64,000 nt of DNA from Mycobacterium sp. M26 (GTDB lineage: Bacteria; Actinomycetota; Actinomycetes; Mycobacteriales; Mycobacteriaceae): assembly GCF_001494595.1 (NCBI RefSeq), contig NZ_LN929908.1, positions 1,091,716-1,155,715 on the forward strand, read 5' to 3'. The position numbers and the translations under genes are program-made. Shown in pieces: positions 21,646-38,553 of this stretch (position 1 is its first letter; each line of letters starts with the position of its first letter). The notes beneath the pieces are model-generated. The model searched no databases, was not told the DNA's origin, and was given only the letters and a program-made list of their open reading frames with translations.

Positions 21646-22971
21646 ATGTCAACCTTCATCGGACAGCTCATCGGCTTCCTGGTCATCATCTGGATCATCT
21701 GGCGGTACGTGGTACCGCCGGTGAAGCGCATGATGGCCAACCAGCAGGAGGCCGTGCGCAACCAGTTGGACGAGAGTGCCAAGGCCGCCAAGCGCCTAGC
21801 TGATGCCGACAAGCATCACGCCGAGCGTCTGGCGGAGGCCAAGGCCGAGGCAAGCAAGATCATCGAGGAGGCCCGCGCCGATTCGGTGCGAATCTCCGAG
21901 CAGCTTCGGACGCAGGCCGACGTCGAGGTCGAGCGGATCAAAGTCCAAGGCGGACAACAGGTAGCGCTGCTGCGCGCCCAGCTGGTCCGCCAGCTCCGCC
22001 AGGAGTTGGGCAGCGAGTCGGTGGCCCGGGCCGGTGATCTGGTCCGTGCGCACGTCGCCGACCCGCAGGCGCAGGCCGCGACCGTCGACCGGTTCCTCGA
22101 CGAGCTCGACTCGATGGCTCCGGCCGCGTTCACCCCCGAGGTCACCTCGGATCTGCGATCGGCCAGCCGGGATGCCCAGGCCGCGGTGGTCTCGAAGTTT
22201 GATTCCCTCTCCTCCGGGATGTCCGGTGATGCCCTCTCGGCCCTGTCCGATGAGTTGGCTGCCGTGTCGAAACTGCTTGTCGCCGAACCGATCCTGGCCC
22301 GCCACCTGGCGGAGGCCACTGGTGAGGTGGAGGCCAAGAAGCAGCTTTTGCAGCGGCTGTTCGCCGGCAAGGTCTCCGACACCACGCTGGATGTGCTCAA
22401 CGCCGCGGTCGCGGTTCGGTGGTCGCAGACTTCCGATCTGATCGACAGCATCGAGCACATCGCGCGGTTGAGCCTGCTGGTCCGCGCCGAGCGCGACAAC
22501 CAGGCCGACGAGGTCGAAGAGCAGCTGTTCCGGTTCAGCCGCATCCTCGACGAGCGGCCGCAGCTCACCTCGCTGCTCAGCGATTTCACCAAGCCCGAGC
22601 AGGGCCGCGCCGATCTGATCCGCAACATCATGAGTCACGGCGGCAACGCCACCGCGACCGCGCTGCTCACCCAGACCGCGGGGCTGCTGCGCGGCGAGCG
22701 GGCCGATGAGGCCGTGCTGGCGCTGGCTCAGCTGGCCGTGGCCCGCCGCGGCGAGATCGTGGCGCAGGTCAGTGCCGCAACGGATCTGACCGACGCGCAG
22801 CGCACCCGGCTCACCCAGGTGCTGACCCGGATCTACAACCACCCCGTGTCGGTGCAGCTGAACATCGATCCCGACGTGCTGGGCGGCCTTTCGGTCGCCG
22901 TCGGCGACGAGGTGATCGACGGCACGCTGTCCTCACGGCTGGCCGCCGCAGTCACCAAATTACCTGAATAG
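21646..22971 (+). CDS. atpH: ATP synthase fused subunit b-delta
   Basis: 441 residues, about twice the length of a normal delta subunit. The first 25 residues are a membrane helix ([16 protein letters not shown]), followed by a coiled b-type stalk to about 165. The C-terminal half (about 260-441) is the delta subunit with [19 protein letters not shown] and the final [12 protein letters not shown]. This b-delta fusion is a mycobacterial trait. ATG at 21646 with GTAGGAG upstream. Confidence 0.97.
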   Translation: MSTFIGQLIGFLVIIWIIWRYVVPPVKRMMANQQEAVRNQLDESAKAAKRLADADKHHAERLAEAKAEASKIIEEARADSVRISEQLRTQADVEVERIKVQGGQQVALLRAQLVRQLRQELGSESVARAGDLVRAHVADPQAQAATVDRFLDELDSMAPAAFTPEVTSDLRSASRDAQAAVVSKFDSLSSGMSGDALSALSDELAAVSKLLVAEPILARHLAEATGEVEAKKQLLQRLFAGKVSDTTLDVLNAAVAVRWSQTSDLIDSIEHIARLSLLVRAERDNQADEVEEQLFRFSRILDERPQLTSLLSDFTKPEQGRADLIRNIMSHGGNATATALLTQTAGLLRGERADEAVLALAQLAVARRGEIVAQVSAATDLTDAQRTRLTQVLTRIYNHPVSVQLNIDPDVLGGLSVAVGDEVIDGTLSSRLAAAVTKLPE

Positions 22972-23031
22972 CCGACCGACTAGCCGGCGAACCACCCAAG
23001 ACCCAAAACAAAGGCAGGAAGACGAAAAGCC

Positions 23032-24681
23032 ATGGCAGAGTTGACAATCTCGGCTGACGACATCCAGGGCGCCATCCAGGATTACGTCTCTAGCTTCGAG
23101 GCGGACACCGGCCGCGAGGAAATCGGTACCGTCGTCGACGCCGGTGACGGCATCGCCCACGTCGAGGGCCTGCCCTCGGTGATGACCCAGGAGCTGCTCG
23201 AGTTCGCCGGTGGCGTCCTCGGCGTCGCGCTGAACCTCGACGAGCACAGCGTCGGCGCGGTCATCCTCGGTGACTTCGAGAAGATCGAAGAGGGCCAGCA
23301 GGTCAAGCGCACCGGCGAGGTGCTCTCGGTGCCGGTGGGTGACGCCTTCCTCGGCCGCGTCATCAACCCGCTCGGCCAGCCGATCGACGGCCAGGGCGAC
23401 ATCGAGGCGGAGACCCGCCGCGCCCTCGAGCTGCAGGCGCCCTCGGTGGTGCAGCGCCAGTCCGTCAGCGAGCCGCTGCAGACGGGTATCAAGGCCATCG
23501 ACGCCATGACCCCGATCGGCCGCGGCCAGCGTCAGCTGATCATCGGCGACCGCAAGACCGGCAAGACGGCCGTCTGCGTGGACACCATCCTCAACCAGCG
23601 TGAGGCCTGGGAGACCGGTGACCCCCAGCAGCAGGTGCGCTGCGTGTACGTCGCCGTCGGCCAGAAGGGCTCCACCATCGCCAGCGTGAAGCGGGCGCTG
23701 GAAGAGGGTGGCGCGATGGAGTACACCACCATCGTCGCCGCACCCGCTTCGGACGCCGCCGGCTTCAAATGGCTTGCCCCCTACACCGGTTCGGCCATCG
23801 GCCAGCACTGGATGTACAACGGCAAGCACGTCCTGATCGTGTTCGACGATCTGACCAAGCAGGCCGAGGCCTACCGCGCCATCTCGCTGCTGCTGCGTCG
23901 CCCGCCGGGCCGCGAGGCGTACCCCGGTGACGTCTTCTACCTGCACTCCCGTCTGCTGGAGCGCTGCGCGAAGCTGTCCGACGAGCTCGGTGGCGGCTCG
24001 ATGACCGGCCTGCCGATCATCGAGACCAAGGCCAACGACATCTCGGCCTACATCCCGACCAACGTCATCTCGATCACCGACGGCCAGTGCTTCCTGGAGT
24101 CCGACCTGTTCAACCAGGGTGTGCGCCCGGCCGTGAACGTCGGTGTGTCGGTGTCCCGAGTCGGTGGTGCGGCACAGATCAAGGCCATGAAGGAGGTCGC
24201 CGGCTCGCTGCGCCTGGACCTCTCGCAGTACCGCGAGCTGGAGGCGTTCGCCGCCTTCGCCTCCGATCTGGATGCTGCTTCCAAGGCCCAGCTGGACCGT
24301 GGTGTGCGCCTGGTTGAGCTGCTCAAGCAGCCGCAGTACAGCCCGCTGGCCGTCGAGGATCAGGTGGTCGCGATCTTCCTGGGTACCCAGGGCCACCTGG
24401 ATTCGGTTCCCGCCGAGGATGTTTCGCGCTTCGAGTCCGAGTTCCTCGAGCACGTCAAGGCCAGCCACGCCGACATCCTCACCGGCATCAAGGAGACCAA
24501 GAAGCTCTCCGAAGAGGCCGAGGAGAAGCTGGTCTCGGTGATCAACGACTTCAAGAAGGGCTTCCTGACCACCGACGGCAGCTCCGTGGTGGTGGGTGAC
24601 GAGCACGCCGAAGCGCTCGATCCCGAGGACCTGGAGAAGGAATCGGTCAAGGTCCACAAGCCGGCCCCCAAGAAGGCCTAG
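23032..24681 (+). CDS. atpA: ATP synthase F1 subunit alpha
   Basis: Non-catalytic nucleotide-binding subunit of the F1 hexamer, 549 residues. Walker A GDRKTGKT at 172-179; [13 protein letters not shown] and the arginine finger region [10 protein letters not shown] are intact. The C-terminus continues about 35 residues past the E. coli end ([18 protein letters not shown]). This is the mycobacterial extension reported to suppress ATP hydrolysis. A 60-base gap with an AAAGGCAGGAAGACG ribosome site precedes it. Confidence 0.98.
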   Translation: MAELTISADDIQGAIQDYVSSFEADTGREEIGTVVDAGDGIAHVEGLPSVMTQELLEFAGGVLGVALNLDEHSVGAVILGDFEKIEEGQQVKRTGEVLSVPVGDAFLGRVINPLGQPIDGQGDIEAETRRALELQAPSVVQRQSVSEPLQTGIKAIDAMTPIGRGQRQLIIGDRKTGKTAVCVDTILNQREAWETGDPQQQVRCVYVAVGQKGSTIASVKRALEEGGAMEYTTIVAAPASDAAGFKWLAPYTGSAIGQHWMYNGKHVLIVFDDLTKQAEAYRAISLLLRRPPGREAYPGDVFYLHSRLLERCAKLSDELGGGSMTGLPIIETKANDISAYIPTNVISITDGQCFLESDLFNQGVRPAVNVGVSVSRVGGAAQIKAMKEVAGSLRLDLSQYRELEAFAAFASDLDAASKAQLDRGVRLVELLKQPQYSPLAVEDQVVAIFLGTQGHLDSVPAEDVSRFESEFLEHVKASHADILTGIKETKKLSEEAEEKLVSVINDFKKGFLTTDGSSVVVGDEHAEALDPEDLEKESVKVHKPAPKKA

Positions 24682-24688
24682 GTAACCG

Positions 24689-27069
<2,381 letters not shown>

Positions 27070-27102
27070 TGAATGCGACGACAAGCCGAAAGGTGATGTG
27101 AG

Positions 27103-27468
27103 ATGGCCGAATTGGACGTCGACATCGTCGCTGTCGAGCGCAAGATCTGGTCGGGTAAGGCGACGTTCGTCTTCACCCGCACCACATCCGGCGAGATCGG
27201 CATCCTGCCCCGGCACATCCCGCTGGTCGCCCAACTGGTCGACGATGCGATGGTGCGCGTAGAGCGCGAGGGCGAGGACGATCTGCGGATCGCCGTCGAC
27301 GGTGGCTATCTGTCGGTAACCGAAGATGGCGTCACGATCCTCGCGGAGTCTGCGGCGTTCGAATCCGAGATCGACGCTGACGAGGCGAAGACGGATGCCG
27401 CCAGCGACGATCCGGAGGTCGCGGCCCGCGGCCGGGCCCGGCTGCGGGCCATCGGCCAACTCGACTAG
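27103..27468 (+). CDS. atpC: ATP synthase F1 subunit epsilon
   Basis: 121 residues: N-terminal beta sandwich ([35 protein letters not shown]) and a short C-terminal helical part ending [13 protein letters not shown]. The C-terminal helix pair is shorter than in E. coli, as in other mycobacteria. Last subunit gene of the operon; the DUF2550 gene follows after 17 bases and may be cotranscribed. Confidence 0.96.
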   Translation: MAELDVDIVAVERKIWSGKATFVFTRTTSGEIGILPRHIPLVAQLVDDAMVRVEREGEDDLRIAVDGGYLSVTEDGVTILAESAAFESEIDADEAKTDAASDDPEVAARGRARLRAIGQLD

Positions 27469-27485
27469 CCCGGGGACAGCGACCG

Positions 27486-27929
27486 ATGAGCGCGACGACG
27501 ATTGTCATGGGCGCGCTCATCAGCGTGCTGGCACTGGTCGTCGTCGCCCTGAGCTACCGGTTGTGGAAGCTGCGCCAGGGCGGGACGGCCGCGATCCTTC
27601 GCGACATTCCCGCGGTCGGCGGTCACGGCTGGCGGCACGGCGTCGTGCGCTATCGCGGGGATGAGGCCCGGTTCTACCGGCTGTCGAGTCTGCGGTGGTG
27701 GCCTGATCGCCGGCTCGGCCGGCGCGGACTGGACATCGTGTCCCGGCGTGCGCCGCGCGGCGACGAGTTCGACATCATGACCGAAGAGATCGTCGTGCTA
27801 GAACTCAACGACACCACGACCGAACGCCGCCGCGGCTACGAGATCGCGCTGGACCGCGGTGCGCTCACCGCGTTCCTGTCCTGGGTGGAGTCGCGGCCGT
27901 CGCCGCGATCGCGCCGGCGCGCGGTCTGA
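27486..27929 (+). CDS. DUF2550 membrane-anchored protein
   Basis: 147 residues: one N-terminal transmembrane helix (about 5-24) then a basic soluble domain (GGHGWRHGVVRYRGDEARFYRLSSLRWWPDR) typical of the actinobacterial DUF2550 family, which always lies just after atpC in mycobacteria (Rv1312c/Rv1312 position). Function unknown; proximity suggests a role tied to the membrane or ATP synthase but nothing proves it. Convergent with the adenosyltransferase gene, three bases apart. Confidence 0.9.
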   Translation: MSATTIVMGALISVLALVVVALSYRLWKLRQGGTAAILRDIPAVGGHGWRHGVVRYRGDEARFYRLSSLRWWPDRRLGRRGLDIVSRRAPRGDEFDIMTEEIVVLELNDTTTERRRGYEIALDRGALTAFLSWVESRPSPRSRRRAV

Positions 27930-27932
27930 GCG

Positions 27933-28526
27933 TTAGGGCTTCGCCGGCCGTTCGGCGTCGGCGCCGCCCGGCTGCCACAGGACGTCGCCGTCCGGGTTGG
28001 CCACCCGCGACAGGATGAACAGCAGGTCCGAGAGCCGGTTGAGATAGCGGGCCGGCAGCGGGCTGACGGTCTCGGGGTAGGCCTTCACCGCGATCCATGC
28101 CGATCGCTCGGCGCGCCGGGTCACCGTCCTCGCGACGTGCAGTAATGCCGACAGCGCTGTGCCGCCTGGCAGGATGAACGAGTTCAGCGCCGGGAGCCCC
28201 TCGTTGTAGTGGTCGCACCACGCCTCGAGGCGCTCGATGTAGGGCGCGGTGATCCGCAGCGGCGGGTATTCCGGGTTCTCGACCACCGGCGTCGACAGGT
28301 CCGCACCCGCGTCGAACAGGTCGTTCTGGATCTGCACCAGCACCTTGCGCAGCGACTCCTCAGGCTGGCCCACCGCCACTGCCACACCGAGGGCGGCGTT
28401 GGCCTCATCACAATCGGCGTAGGCGATCAGACGCGGATCGCTCTTCTCGACGCGTGAGAAATCACTCAGCCCCGAGGTCCCGTCGTCGCCGGTACGGGTA
28501 TAGATGCGGGTCAAGTGGACTGCCAT
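27933..28526 (-). CDS. Cob(I)alamin adenosyltransferase, PduO type
   Basis: Makes adenosylcobalamin from cob(I)alamin and ATP. 197 residues with the PduO-type N-terminal ATP loop [17 protein letters not shown], the [13 protein letters not shown] motif (substrate and Mg-ATP contacts) and [15 protein letters not shown]. The ATG at 28526 follows a TACGGT -10 by seven bases, so the mRNA is probably leaderless; a longer upstream frame was rejected. Adenosylcobalamin would serve methylmalonyl-CoA mutase, and the matching epimerase is at 44105. Divergent from murA. Confidence 0.95.
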   Translation of the reverse strand: MAVHLTRIYTRTGDDGTSGLSDFSRVEKSDPRLIAYADCDEANAALGVAVAVGQPEESLRKVLVQIQNDLFDAGADLSTPVVENPEYPPLRITAPYIERLEAWCDHYNEGLPALNSFILPGGTALSALLHVARTVTRRAERSAWIAVKAYPETVSPLPARYLNRLSDLLFILSRVANPDGDVLWQPGGADAERPAKP

Positions 28527-28533
28527 GGATAAA

Positions 28534-28539
28534 ACCGTA
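28534..28539 (-). promoter_or_regulatory. Putative -10 element of the adenosyltransferase gene (leaderless)
   Basis: TACGGT on the minus strand ends 7 nt before the ATG at 28526. Back to back with the murA promoter only about 35 bases away. Confidence 0.5.
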
Positions 28540-28574
28540 CCGGCGACTGTCCCGGGCAACAGTGTTGCCTCCAC

Positions 28575-28580
28575 TAAACT
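28575..28580 (+). promoter_or_regulatory. Putative -10 element of murA (leaderless)
   Basis: TAAACT ends 8 nt before the GTG start of murA and there is no Shine-Dalgarno sequence, so a leaderless transcript is expected. Confidence 0.5.
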
Positions 28581-28588
28581 CAACGTCC

Positions 28589-29848
28589 GTGGGCGAGCGT
28601 TTCGTGGTGACCGGCGGCAACCGGCTGTCGGGTGAGGTGGCGGTAACCGGCGCCAAGAACAGCGTCCTGAAACTGATGGCCGCCAGCCTGCTGGCTGAGG
28701 GCACCACCACGATCACCAATTGCCCCGACATCCTCGACGTGCCGTTGATGGCCGAAGTCCTGCGGGGCCTGGGCGCCAACGTGGAGCTCGACGGATCGGT
28801 CGTGCGCATCACGTCTCCCGACGAACCCAAGTACGAAGCCGATTTCGCTGCGGTCCGGCAGTTCCGCGCGTCGGTGTGTGTGCTCGGGCCGTTGGTCGGC
28901 CGGTGCAAGCGGGCCCGGGTGGCGCTTCCCGGTGGTGACGCGATCGGTTCCCGGCCGCTGGACATGCACCAGTCGGGCCTGCGCCAGCTCGGCGCCGAGT
29001 GCAATATCGAGCACGGCTGTGTGGTGGCCTCGGCCGATCACCTGCGCGGCGCCGAGATTCAGTTGGAGTTCCCGTCAGTGGGTGCGACGGAGAACATTCT
29101 GATGGCGGCGGTCGTCGCCGAAGGGGTCACCACGATCCACAACGCCGCGCGGGAACCCGACGTTGTCGACCTGTGCGAGATGCTCAACCAGATGGGCGCC
29201 CAGATCGAGGGCGCTGGTACGTCAACGCTGACGATCACCGGGGTGCCCAAGCTGCATCCCACCGAGCACCGGGTGATCGGTGACCGGATCGTCGCGGCGA
29301 CGTGGGGGATCGCGGCGGCGATGACCCGCGGCGACATCTCGGTCACCGGTGTGGATCCGTCGCATCTGCAGTTGGTGCTGCACAAGTTGCATGACGCCGG
29401 CGCTACCGTGACCCAGAGCGACGATGGGTTCCGGATCGTCCAGTACGACCGGCCCAAGGCCTGCAATGTTGCGACGCTTCCGTTCCCGGGATTCCCGACC
29501 GACCTGCAGCCGATGGCGATCGCGTTGGCATCGGTGGCCGAGGGGACGTCGATGATCACCGAGAACGTGTTCGAAGCGCGGTTCCGGTTCGTGGAGGAGA
29601 TGATCCGCTTGGGTGCTGACGCGCGGACCGACGGTCACCATGCGGTGGTCCGCGGGCTCCCGCAGCTGTCCAGCGCGCCGGTGTGGTGTTCCGATATCAG
29701 GGCTGGTGCCGGTCTGGTGCTGGCCGGCCTGGTCGCCGACGGCGAAACCGAAGTGCACGACGTGTTCCACATCGACCGTGGTTATCCGCTGTTCGTGGAG
29801 AACTTGGTCAGGCTCGGCGCGGAGATCGAACGGGTGGTCAGTAGCTGA
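28589..29848 (+). CDS. murA: UDP-GlcNAc 1-carboxyvinyltransferase
   Basis: First committed step of peptidoglycan synthesis: transfers enolpyruvate from PEP to UDP-GlcNAc. 419 residues starting at GTG 28589 ([17 protein letters not shown]); the longer upstream frame overlaps the promoter. KNS near residue 22 and the flexible loop [11 protein letters not shown] are present. In that loop residue 117 is Asp rather than the usual Cys, the change that makes mycobacterial MurA insensitive to fosfomycin. The rRNA operon starts directly downstream, the rrnA arrangement of mycobacteria. Confidence 0.97.
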   Translation: MGERFVVTGGNRLSGEVAVTGAKNSVLKLMAASLLAEGTTTITNCPDILDVPLMAEVLRGLGANVELDGSVVRITSPDEPKYEADFAAVRQFRASVCVLGPLVGRCKRARVALPGGDAIGSRPLDMHQSGLRQLGAECNIEHGCVVASADHLRGAEIQLEFPSVGATENILMAAVVAEGVTTIHNAAREPDVVDLCEMLNQMGAQIEGAGTSTLTITGVPKLHPTEHRVIGDRIVAATWGIAAAMTRGDISVTGVDPSHLQLVLHKLHDAGATVTQSDDGFRIVQYDRPKACNVATLPFPGFPTDLQPMAIALASVAEGTSMITENVFEARFRFVEEMIRLGADARTDGHHAVVRGLPQLSSAPVWCSDIRAGAGLVLAGLVADGETEVHDVFHIDRGYPLFVENLVRLGAEIERVVSS

Positions 29849-29862
29849 GCTGACCAGCAAGG

Positions 29863-29892
29863 TTGACTTCCCTGCTAGCCTTGTACTACGTT
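29863..29892 (+). promoter_or_regulatory. rRNA operon upstream promoter (P1-like)
   Basis: TTGACT at 29863-29868 is followed at 17-18 bases by CTACGT/TACGTT. It begins 15 bases after the murA stop, where the rrnA P1 of other mycobacteria lies. The -10 is weak, so exact limits are uncertain. Downstream, CGGACC/GGTCCG (29914-29936) with an inner CTCCGGAG palindrome can fold in the P1 transcript. Confidence 0.5.
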
Positions 29893-29946
29893 GACACGGC
29901 TGCCTTGCAGGCGCGGACCCTCTCCGGAGCGGTCCGAAACCCGAGG

Positions 29947-29976
29947 TTGACACTCCCGCCGGATTTATACTAAGCT
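29947..29976 (+). promoter_or_regulatory. rRNA operon main promoter (P3/PCL1-like)
   Basis: TTGACA (29947-29952), an 18-base spacer and TAAGCT (29971-29976), followed by the GGCAGGGTTGCCCCG start region. This closely resembles the rrnA P3 promoter of M. tuberculosis as remembered, including the CCGGATTT spacer core. Transcription should start near 29983. Confidence 0.8.
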
Positions 29977-29982
29977 GGCAGG

Positions 29983-30183
29983 GTTGCCCCGAATCGGGGA
30001 AACAAGCAGGTGTGTTGTTTGAGAACTCAATAGTGTGTTTGGTGGTTTTTGTTTGTTGTTTTTTGCCATGCTCTGATACCCCCGTGTTGGGGTGTGGTTT
30101 TTGATGCCAGTTTTGGTGTCGTTTTTGTTAGGTCAGATTTTCTCTGATTGTGAATTCCACTTGTCCCTGTTGGGGTGGGTTGT
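29983..30183 (+). other. rRNA leader with antitermination and processing signals
   Basis: About 200 nt of leader. CCCCGaatCGGGG (around 29987-29999) forms a small hairpin. TGTTGTTTGAGAACTCAATAG (around 30014-30034) is the conserved mycobacterial boxB/boxA-like antitermination element. The U-rich remainder takes part in the pre-16S processing stem. No coding sequence. Confidence 0.65.
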
Positions 30184-35215
<5,032 letters not shown>

Positions 35216-35356
35216 AACCAACAACCCCACAAAATGGGGGAAACGTTGACACACAATGCCTCGCAACCACACCACAGCGGTCAAACAACACGACCACACC
35301 CCACCACCAAAACACACCTCCCCACACACGGGGAATCACTGAAAAAGTGAATAGAG
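35216..35356 (+). other. 23S-5S spacer
   Basis: About 140 bases of transcribed spacer, A/C-rich, with CCCCACAAAATGGGG (35224-35238) and CCCCACACACGGGG (35321-35334) as small hairpins. No gene. Open frames reading through it on the minus strand are artefacts. Confidence 0.8.
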
Positions 35357-35472
35357 TTACGGCGGCCATAGCGGCAGGGAAACGCCCGGACCCATCCCGA
35401 ACCCGGAAGCTAAGCCTGCCAGCGCCGATGATACTACCCAACCCGGGTGGAAAAGTAGGACACCGCCGAACA
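35357..35472 (+). rRNA. rrf: 5S ribosomal RNA
   Basis: TTACGGCGGCCATAGCGGCAGGG at the 5' end pairs with CACCGCCGAACA at the 3' end. The internal CCCGAACCCGGAAGCTAAGCC and GGGTGGAAAAGTAGGACACC blocks are diagnostic. Close to 115 nt; ends accurate to a few bases. Confidence 0.97.
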
Positions 35473-35482
35473 CAATTTAAGT

Positions 35483-35514
35483 CCTGGGCCCCCAATTTCG
35501 ATTGGGGGCCCAGG
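35483..35514 (+). terminator. rRNA operon terminator with UUCG loop
   Basis: CCTGGGCCCCCAAT and ATTGGGGGCCCAGG form a perfect 14-bp stem closed by a TTCG tetraloop, ten bases after 5S. Because the stem is perfect it would also act on the minus strand against transcripts from the Sap-like gene. A modest T-containing tail (CATTTGTGT) follows. Confidence 0.92.
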
Positions 35515-35554
35515 CATTTGTGTATTCGAATTCGATTCTCATGCGCGCCCCTTT

Positions 35555-36229
35555 TTACAGTGCGCCCGCTCCTGAGTAAATAAGCGCACCGCCGAGCAGG
35601 CCGAAAACGATAACCGTTAATACACGCTGACGTCGCTGCATCCAATCGCGGAACGACTCGAGGAAACGGTCGATGCGATGTGTCCAGACGGCGTAGCCGA
35701 GAATGGGTACAGCTGCGGTGGAGCCGCCGGCGAGGGTGAAGAAAGCGACTGCGCCCGTAATTCCGGCGGCATTCAATGGCGCGGAGCCGATGAGGTAACC
35801 CGCAGCAGCGCAAGCCGCCACGACCTTCACGTTGATAATCGTCAGGACGACGCCCGTCACTGCGGCACTGGCCGGCGTGATTCGTTTAATGCGCTCGGCC
35901 CAGTGGGGAGCATCGGTAGTGACCTTCGACCGTCGCCAGTACATGATTGCGGCGGCCAGCGACAACACCCCCAAACCGATACGTAACCATCCCGTCCACG
36001 ACGGCGCCGGTCCCTCCAGCTTGCTCACCAGCTGTGGCACCTGCAGGAACGCCACCGTGATAGCCGCCTTGCCGACCAGCCAGCCGGCGATGAAGGCCAG
36101 ACCGACCGGACGGGGACGGTCACTGTGCACCACGAGCGCGATAGCGGGGATGACCGTAAACGGGGACAAGGCCACCACCGCGGCCAGAGCGGTCAACTCG
36201 CCGAGCAACGCCAACCAGCCGTGCCACAT
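35555..36229 (-). CDS. GAP/Sap-family membrane protein
   Basis: 224 residues with about six transmembrane helices, small residues lining them, and the N-terminal ALSPFTVIPAIALVV motif of the GAP family. This family includes mycobacterial Sap, linked to sulfolipid-1 export, and Gap proteins linked to glycopeptidolipid export. The ATG at 36229 has AGGAGG about 12 bases upstream; a longer frame with a basic prefix is less likely. It stands alone between 5S rRNA and ogt, a gene not found here in M. tuberculosis from memory. A role in exporting a surface lipid is inference from the family. Confidence 0.8.
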   Translation of the reverse strand: MWHGWLALLGELTALAAVVALSPFTVIPAIALVVHSDRPRPVGLAFIAGWLVGKAAITVAFLQVPQLVSKLEGPAPSWTGWLRIGLGVLSLAAAIMYWRRSKVTTDAPHWAERIKRITPASAAVTGVVLTIINVKVVAACAAAGYLIGSAPLNAAGITGAVAFFTLAGGSTAAVPILGYAVWTHRIDRFLESFRDWMQRRQRVLTVIVFGLLGGALIYSGAGAL

Positions 36230-36407
36230 CGTTGTTCGTCGCCTCCTGCGAATCGGCGTCAAAGTAGCATCGCCGACACCACCGCGTAGGTCGAGCGCCC
36301 GGTCCCATTGGACGTAGCACCCGTGCCGCACCGCGATGAACTGCGGGCTCGGCGTGTTCCGCTCGGATCAGCACAATCGTTCTCGGCGAGCAGAATTCGG
36401 CAGAAGT

Positions 36408-36908
36408 TCAGTCGAACAGTGTGGCCGACTCCCGCATGCGCTCGAGGGCCAGCAGCTGGCGCTTGCGGTCCAGCCCGCCGCCGTATCCGGTGAGGCCGCC
36501 GCTGGCGCCGATCACGCGATGACACGGCACGATGATGCCGATCGGGTTTCGCCCGTTGGCCAGTCCGACCGCCCTCGAGGCGCCGGGAGATCCGATCTGC
36601 TCGGCGATCTCGCCGTAAGACCGGGTCTCGCCGTAAGGAATGGTGCACAGGGCTGCCCACACCTTGCGCTGAAACTCCGTTCCCACCAACTGCAGCGCGA
36701 CATCGAATTCGGTGAGCTCACCGGCGAAGTACGCGCCCAGCTGCTCGACCGCCTCCGGGAAGGCGGTGTCGTCGGCGTCTACCCAATCCGAGCGGTCGGG
36801 TTCGTGCGTCTGATCCACCATCCGCAGATGCATCAGCGTCGCGTCCTGGCCGGCCAGGGTCAACGGACCCACCGGGCTGTCGATGGTCCGGTAGCACAGC
36901 GTCGTCAT
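36408..36908 (-). CDS. ogt: Methylated-DNA--protein-cysteine methyltransferase
   Basis: Suicide repair protein that moves alkyl groups from O6-alkylguanine to its own cysteine. 166 residues; IIVPCHRVIGASGG with the acceptor Cys at about 129, and the QRKVWAALCTIPYGETRSYGEIA DNA-binding helix-turn-helix, both intact. The ATG at 36908 overlaps the stop of the upstream adaA-alkA gene by 4 bases (ATGA), so both are coexpressed. Longer N-terminal extensions overlap adaA-alkA and were not used. Confidence 0.96.
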   Translation of the reverse strand: MTTLCYRTIDSPVGPLTLAGQDATLMHLRMVDQTHEPDRSDWVDADDTAFPEAVEQLGAYFAGELTEFDVALQLVGTEFQRKVWAALCTIPYGETRSYGEIAEQIGSPGASRAVGLANGRNPIGIIVPCHRVIGASGGLTGYGGGLDRKRQLLALERMRESATLFD

Positions 36909-38398
36909 GGCGTCGTCTCCTTCGGGGGCCACTGATTGACGGAATGGTCGAGGGTGGTCCACAGGTGCTGAACCGCGTAGGACCGCCATGGTCGCCAGCG
37001 CGCACTGTGCGCCGACAGAGCCCGCGGCTCGCCGGGGATGCCGAGTTGTTCGGCGGCTAACCGCACACCGAGATCGGTGGCGGGGAACGCATCCGGGTCA
37101 CCGAGGCCACGCATGGCGACGATCTCCGCCGTCCAGGGCCCGATGCCGGGTACGGCAAGCAGTTGGGTGCGGGCCCGATCCCAGTCACAACCCGGATCGA
37201 GCACCACTTCGCCGGCGGCCAGGGCCGAGATAAGCGCCGTCAGCGAACGTCGCCGGGCCGCCGGGACAGCCAGATGCTGCGGATCGATCTCACTGAGCTG
37301 GTCTATGCCGGGGAAGGTGTGGCTGAGCCCGCCGGTGGGATCGGCCACCGGGCTGCCGTAGGCCGAGACCAGACGCCCGGCATGGGTGCGGGCCGCTTTG
37401 GTCGACACCTGCTGGCCCAGCACCGCCCGCAGCGCTAGCTCCTGTTCGTCGACCGTGCGGGGAACCCGTTGCCCCGGTGCCTTGCTCACCACATCTCGAA
37501 GGTCGTCATCGACGCTCAGCGCCTCGATGACGGCTTCGGGGTCGGCGTCGAGGTCGAGCAGCCGGCGGCAGCGGGCGATGGCGGTGGCCAGGTCGCGGAC
37601 GTTCTCCAGCACCAGGGTGCAGGCGACGTGATTGGGTCGCGGTGTGAGGCTGACGATGCCGTAGCCCGACGGCAACCGCAGGGTCCGCCGGAAGGCGCCG
37701 TCGCGGACCTCCTCGCAGCCCGGTACTGCGGTGGCCGCAAGGTGGCCGAATACTCCTTCATAGGCGAAGGGGGTCCGCACCGGCAACCGCAGGGTGAGGA
37801 CTTGGCCGCCCGGCGCTAGATCGTGGCCACGGCGGCGGGTCGCGTTGTCCCGCAAGGCGGTTGGCGTCATGTCGCAGGCGGCCCGAACGGTGTCGTTGAA
37901 CTGTCTGATGCTGGCGAAGCCGGCGGCGAACGCGATGTCGCTGAATGCCATATCGGTGGTCTCGATGAGGACCCGTGCGGTCTGAACCCGTTGTGCCCTG
38001 GCCATCGCCAATGGGCCGGCGCCGACCTCGGCCTGCAGCATGCGCTCCAGTTGGCGCGTGGTGTAGCCGACGCGGGCGGCCAGCCCGGTGACGCCCTCCC
38101 GGTCGACTACGCCGTCGCCGATCAACCGCATGGCGCGGGCGACGGCATCGCCGCGCGCATTCCACTCCGGGGAGCCCGGAGACGCGTCGGGGCGGCAGCG
38201 TTTGCACGCCCGGAAGCTGGCTCGCTGGGCGGCGGCCGCACTCGGATAGAAACGCACATTGCGGGCCAGCGGCAGCCGGACGGGGCAACTCGGCCGGCAA
38301 TAGATCCCTGTCGTCAGCACCGCGGTGACGAACCAGCCGTCGAACCGGGAGTCCCTGGATTGGACGGCCCGGTAGCAGCGGTCGAAATCGTCGTGCAT
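36905..38398 (-). CDS. alkA: AdaA-AlkA fusion: methyl-phosphotriester sensor, AraC regulator and 3-methyladenine glycosylase
   Basis: 497 residues in four parts. Ada zinc domain (about 1-75) with the four cysteines in GIYCRPSC and ACKRC. AraC-type helix-turn-helix (about 95-175, VTGLAARVGYTTRQLERML and FSDIAFAAGFASIRQFN). AlkA N-terminal domain. HhH-GPD glycosylase (about 325-495) with LLAVPGIGPWTAEIVAMRGLGDPDAF and the catalytic Asp in PATDLG. The sensor Cys takes a methyl from phosphotriesters and turns on the operon; the glycosylase removes 3-methyladenine. Start ATG 38398 was chosen because it begins at the Ada domain. Same order as Rv1317c-Rv1316c. Confidence 0.95.
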   Translation of the reverse strand: MHDDFDRCYRAVQSRDSRFDGWFVTAVLTTGIYCRPSCPVRLPLARNVRFYPSAAAAQRASFRACKRCRPDASPGSPEWNARGDAVARAMRLIGDGVVDREGVTGLAARVGYTTRQLERMLQAEVGAGPLAMARAQRVQTARVLIETTDMAFSDIAFAAGFASIRQFNDTVRAACDMTPTALRDNATRRRGHDLAPGGQVLTLRLPVRTPFAYEGVFGHLAATAVPGCEEVRDGAFRRTLRLPSGYGIVSLTPRPNHVACTLVLENVRDLATAIARCRRLLDLDADPEAVIEALSVDDDLRDVVSKAPGQRVPRTVDEQELALRAVLGQQVSTKAARTHAGRLVSAYGSPVADPTGGLSHTFPGIDQLSEIDPQHLAVPAARRRSLTALISALAAGEVVLDPGCDWDRARTQLLAVPGIGPWTAEIVAMRGLGDPDAFPATDLGVRLAAEQLGIPGEPRALSAHSARWRPWRSYAVQHLWTTLDHSVNQWPPKETTP

Positions 38399-38553
38399 GC
38401 CTCGACTCTTACACGTGGCCACCGACAGCACTAGCGGAAAACCGACATCGTGGGCGGCGGGTGAAAGTCTGGTTTCGCAGCCGTTGGGGTGTGCGTTCGG
38501 TAGACAGACTTATGATCGAGCAGATTCCTCGACGACGAGCGCTAAGGAGTGCC

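Noticed and set aside
28527..28588. Cobalamin riboswitch before the adenosyltransferase gene
   Set aside because: Only about 60 bases separate it from murA and both promoters appear leaderless, leaving no room for a riboswitch.
36909..36989. 27-residue extension of Ogt
   Set aside because: Overlaps the end of adaA-alkA; the ATGA overlap at 36905-36908 gives the natural start.
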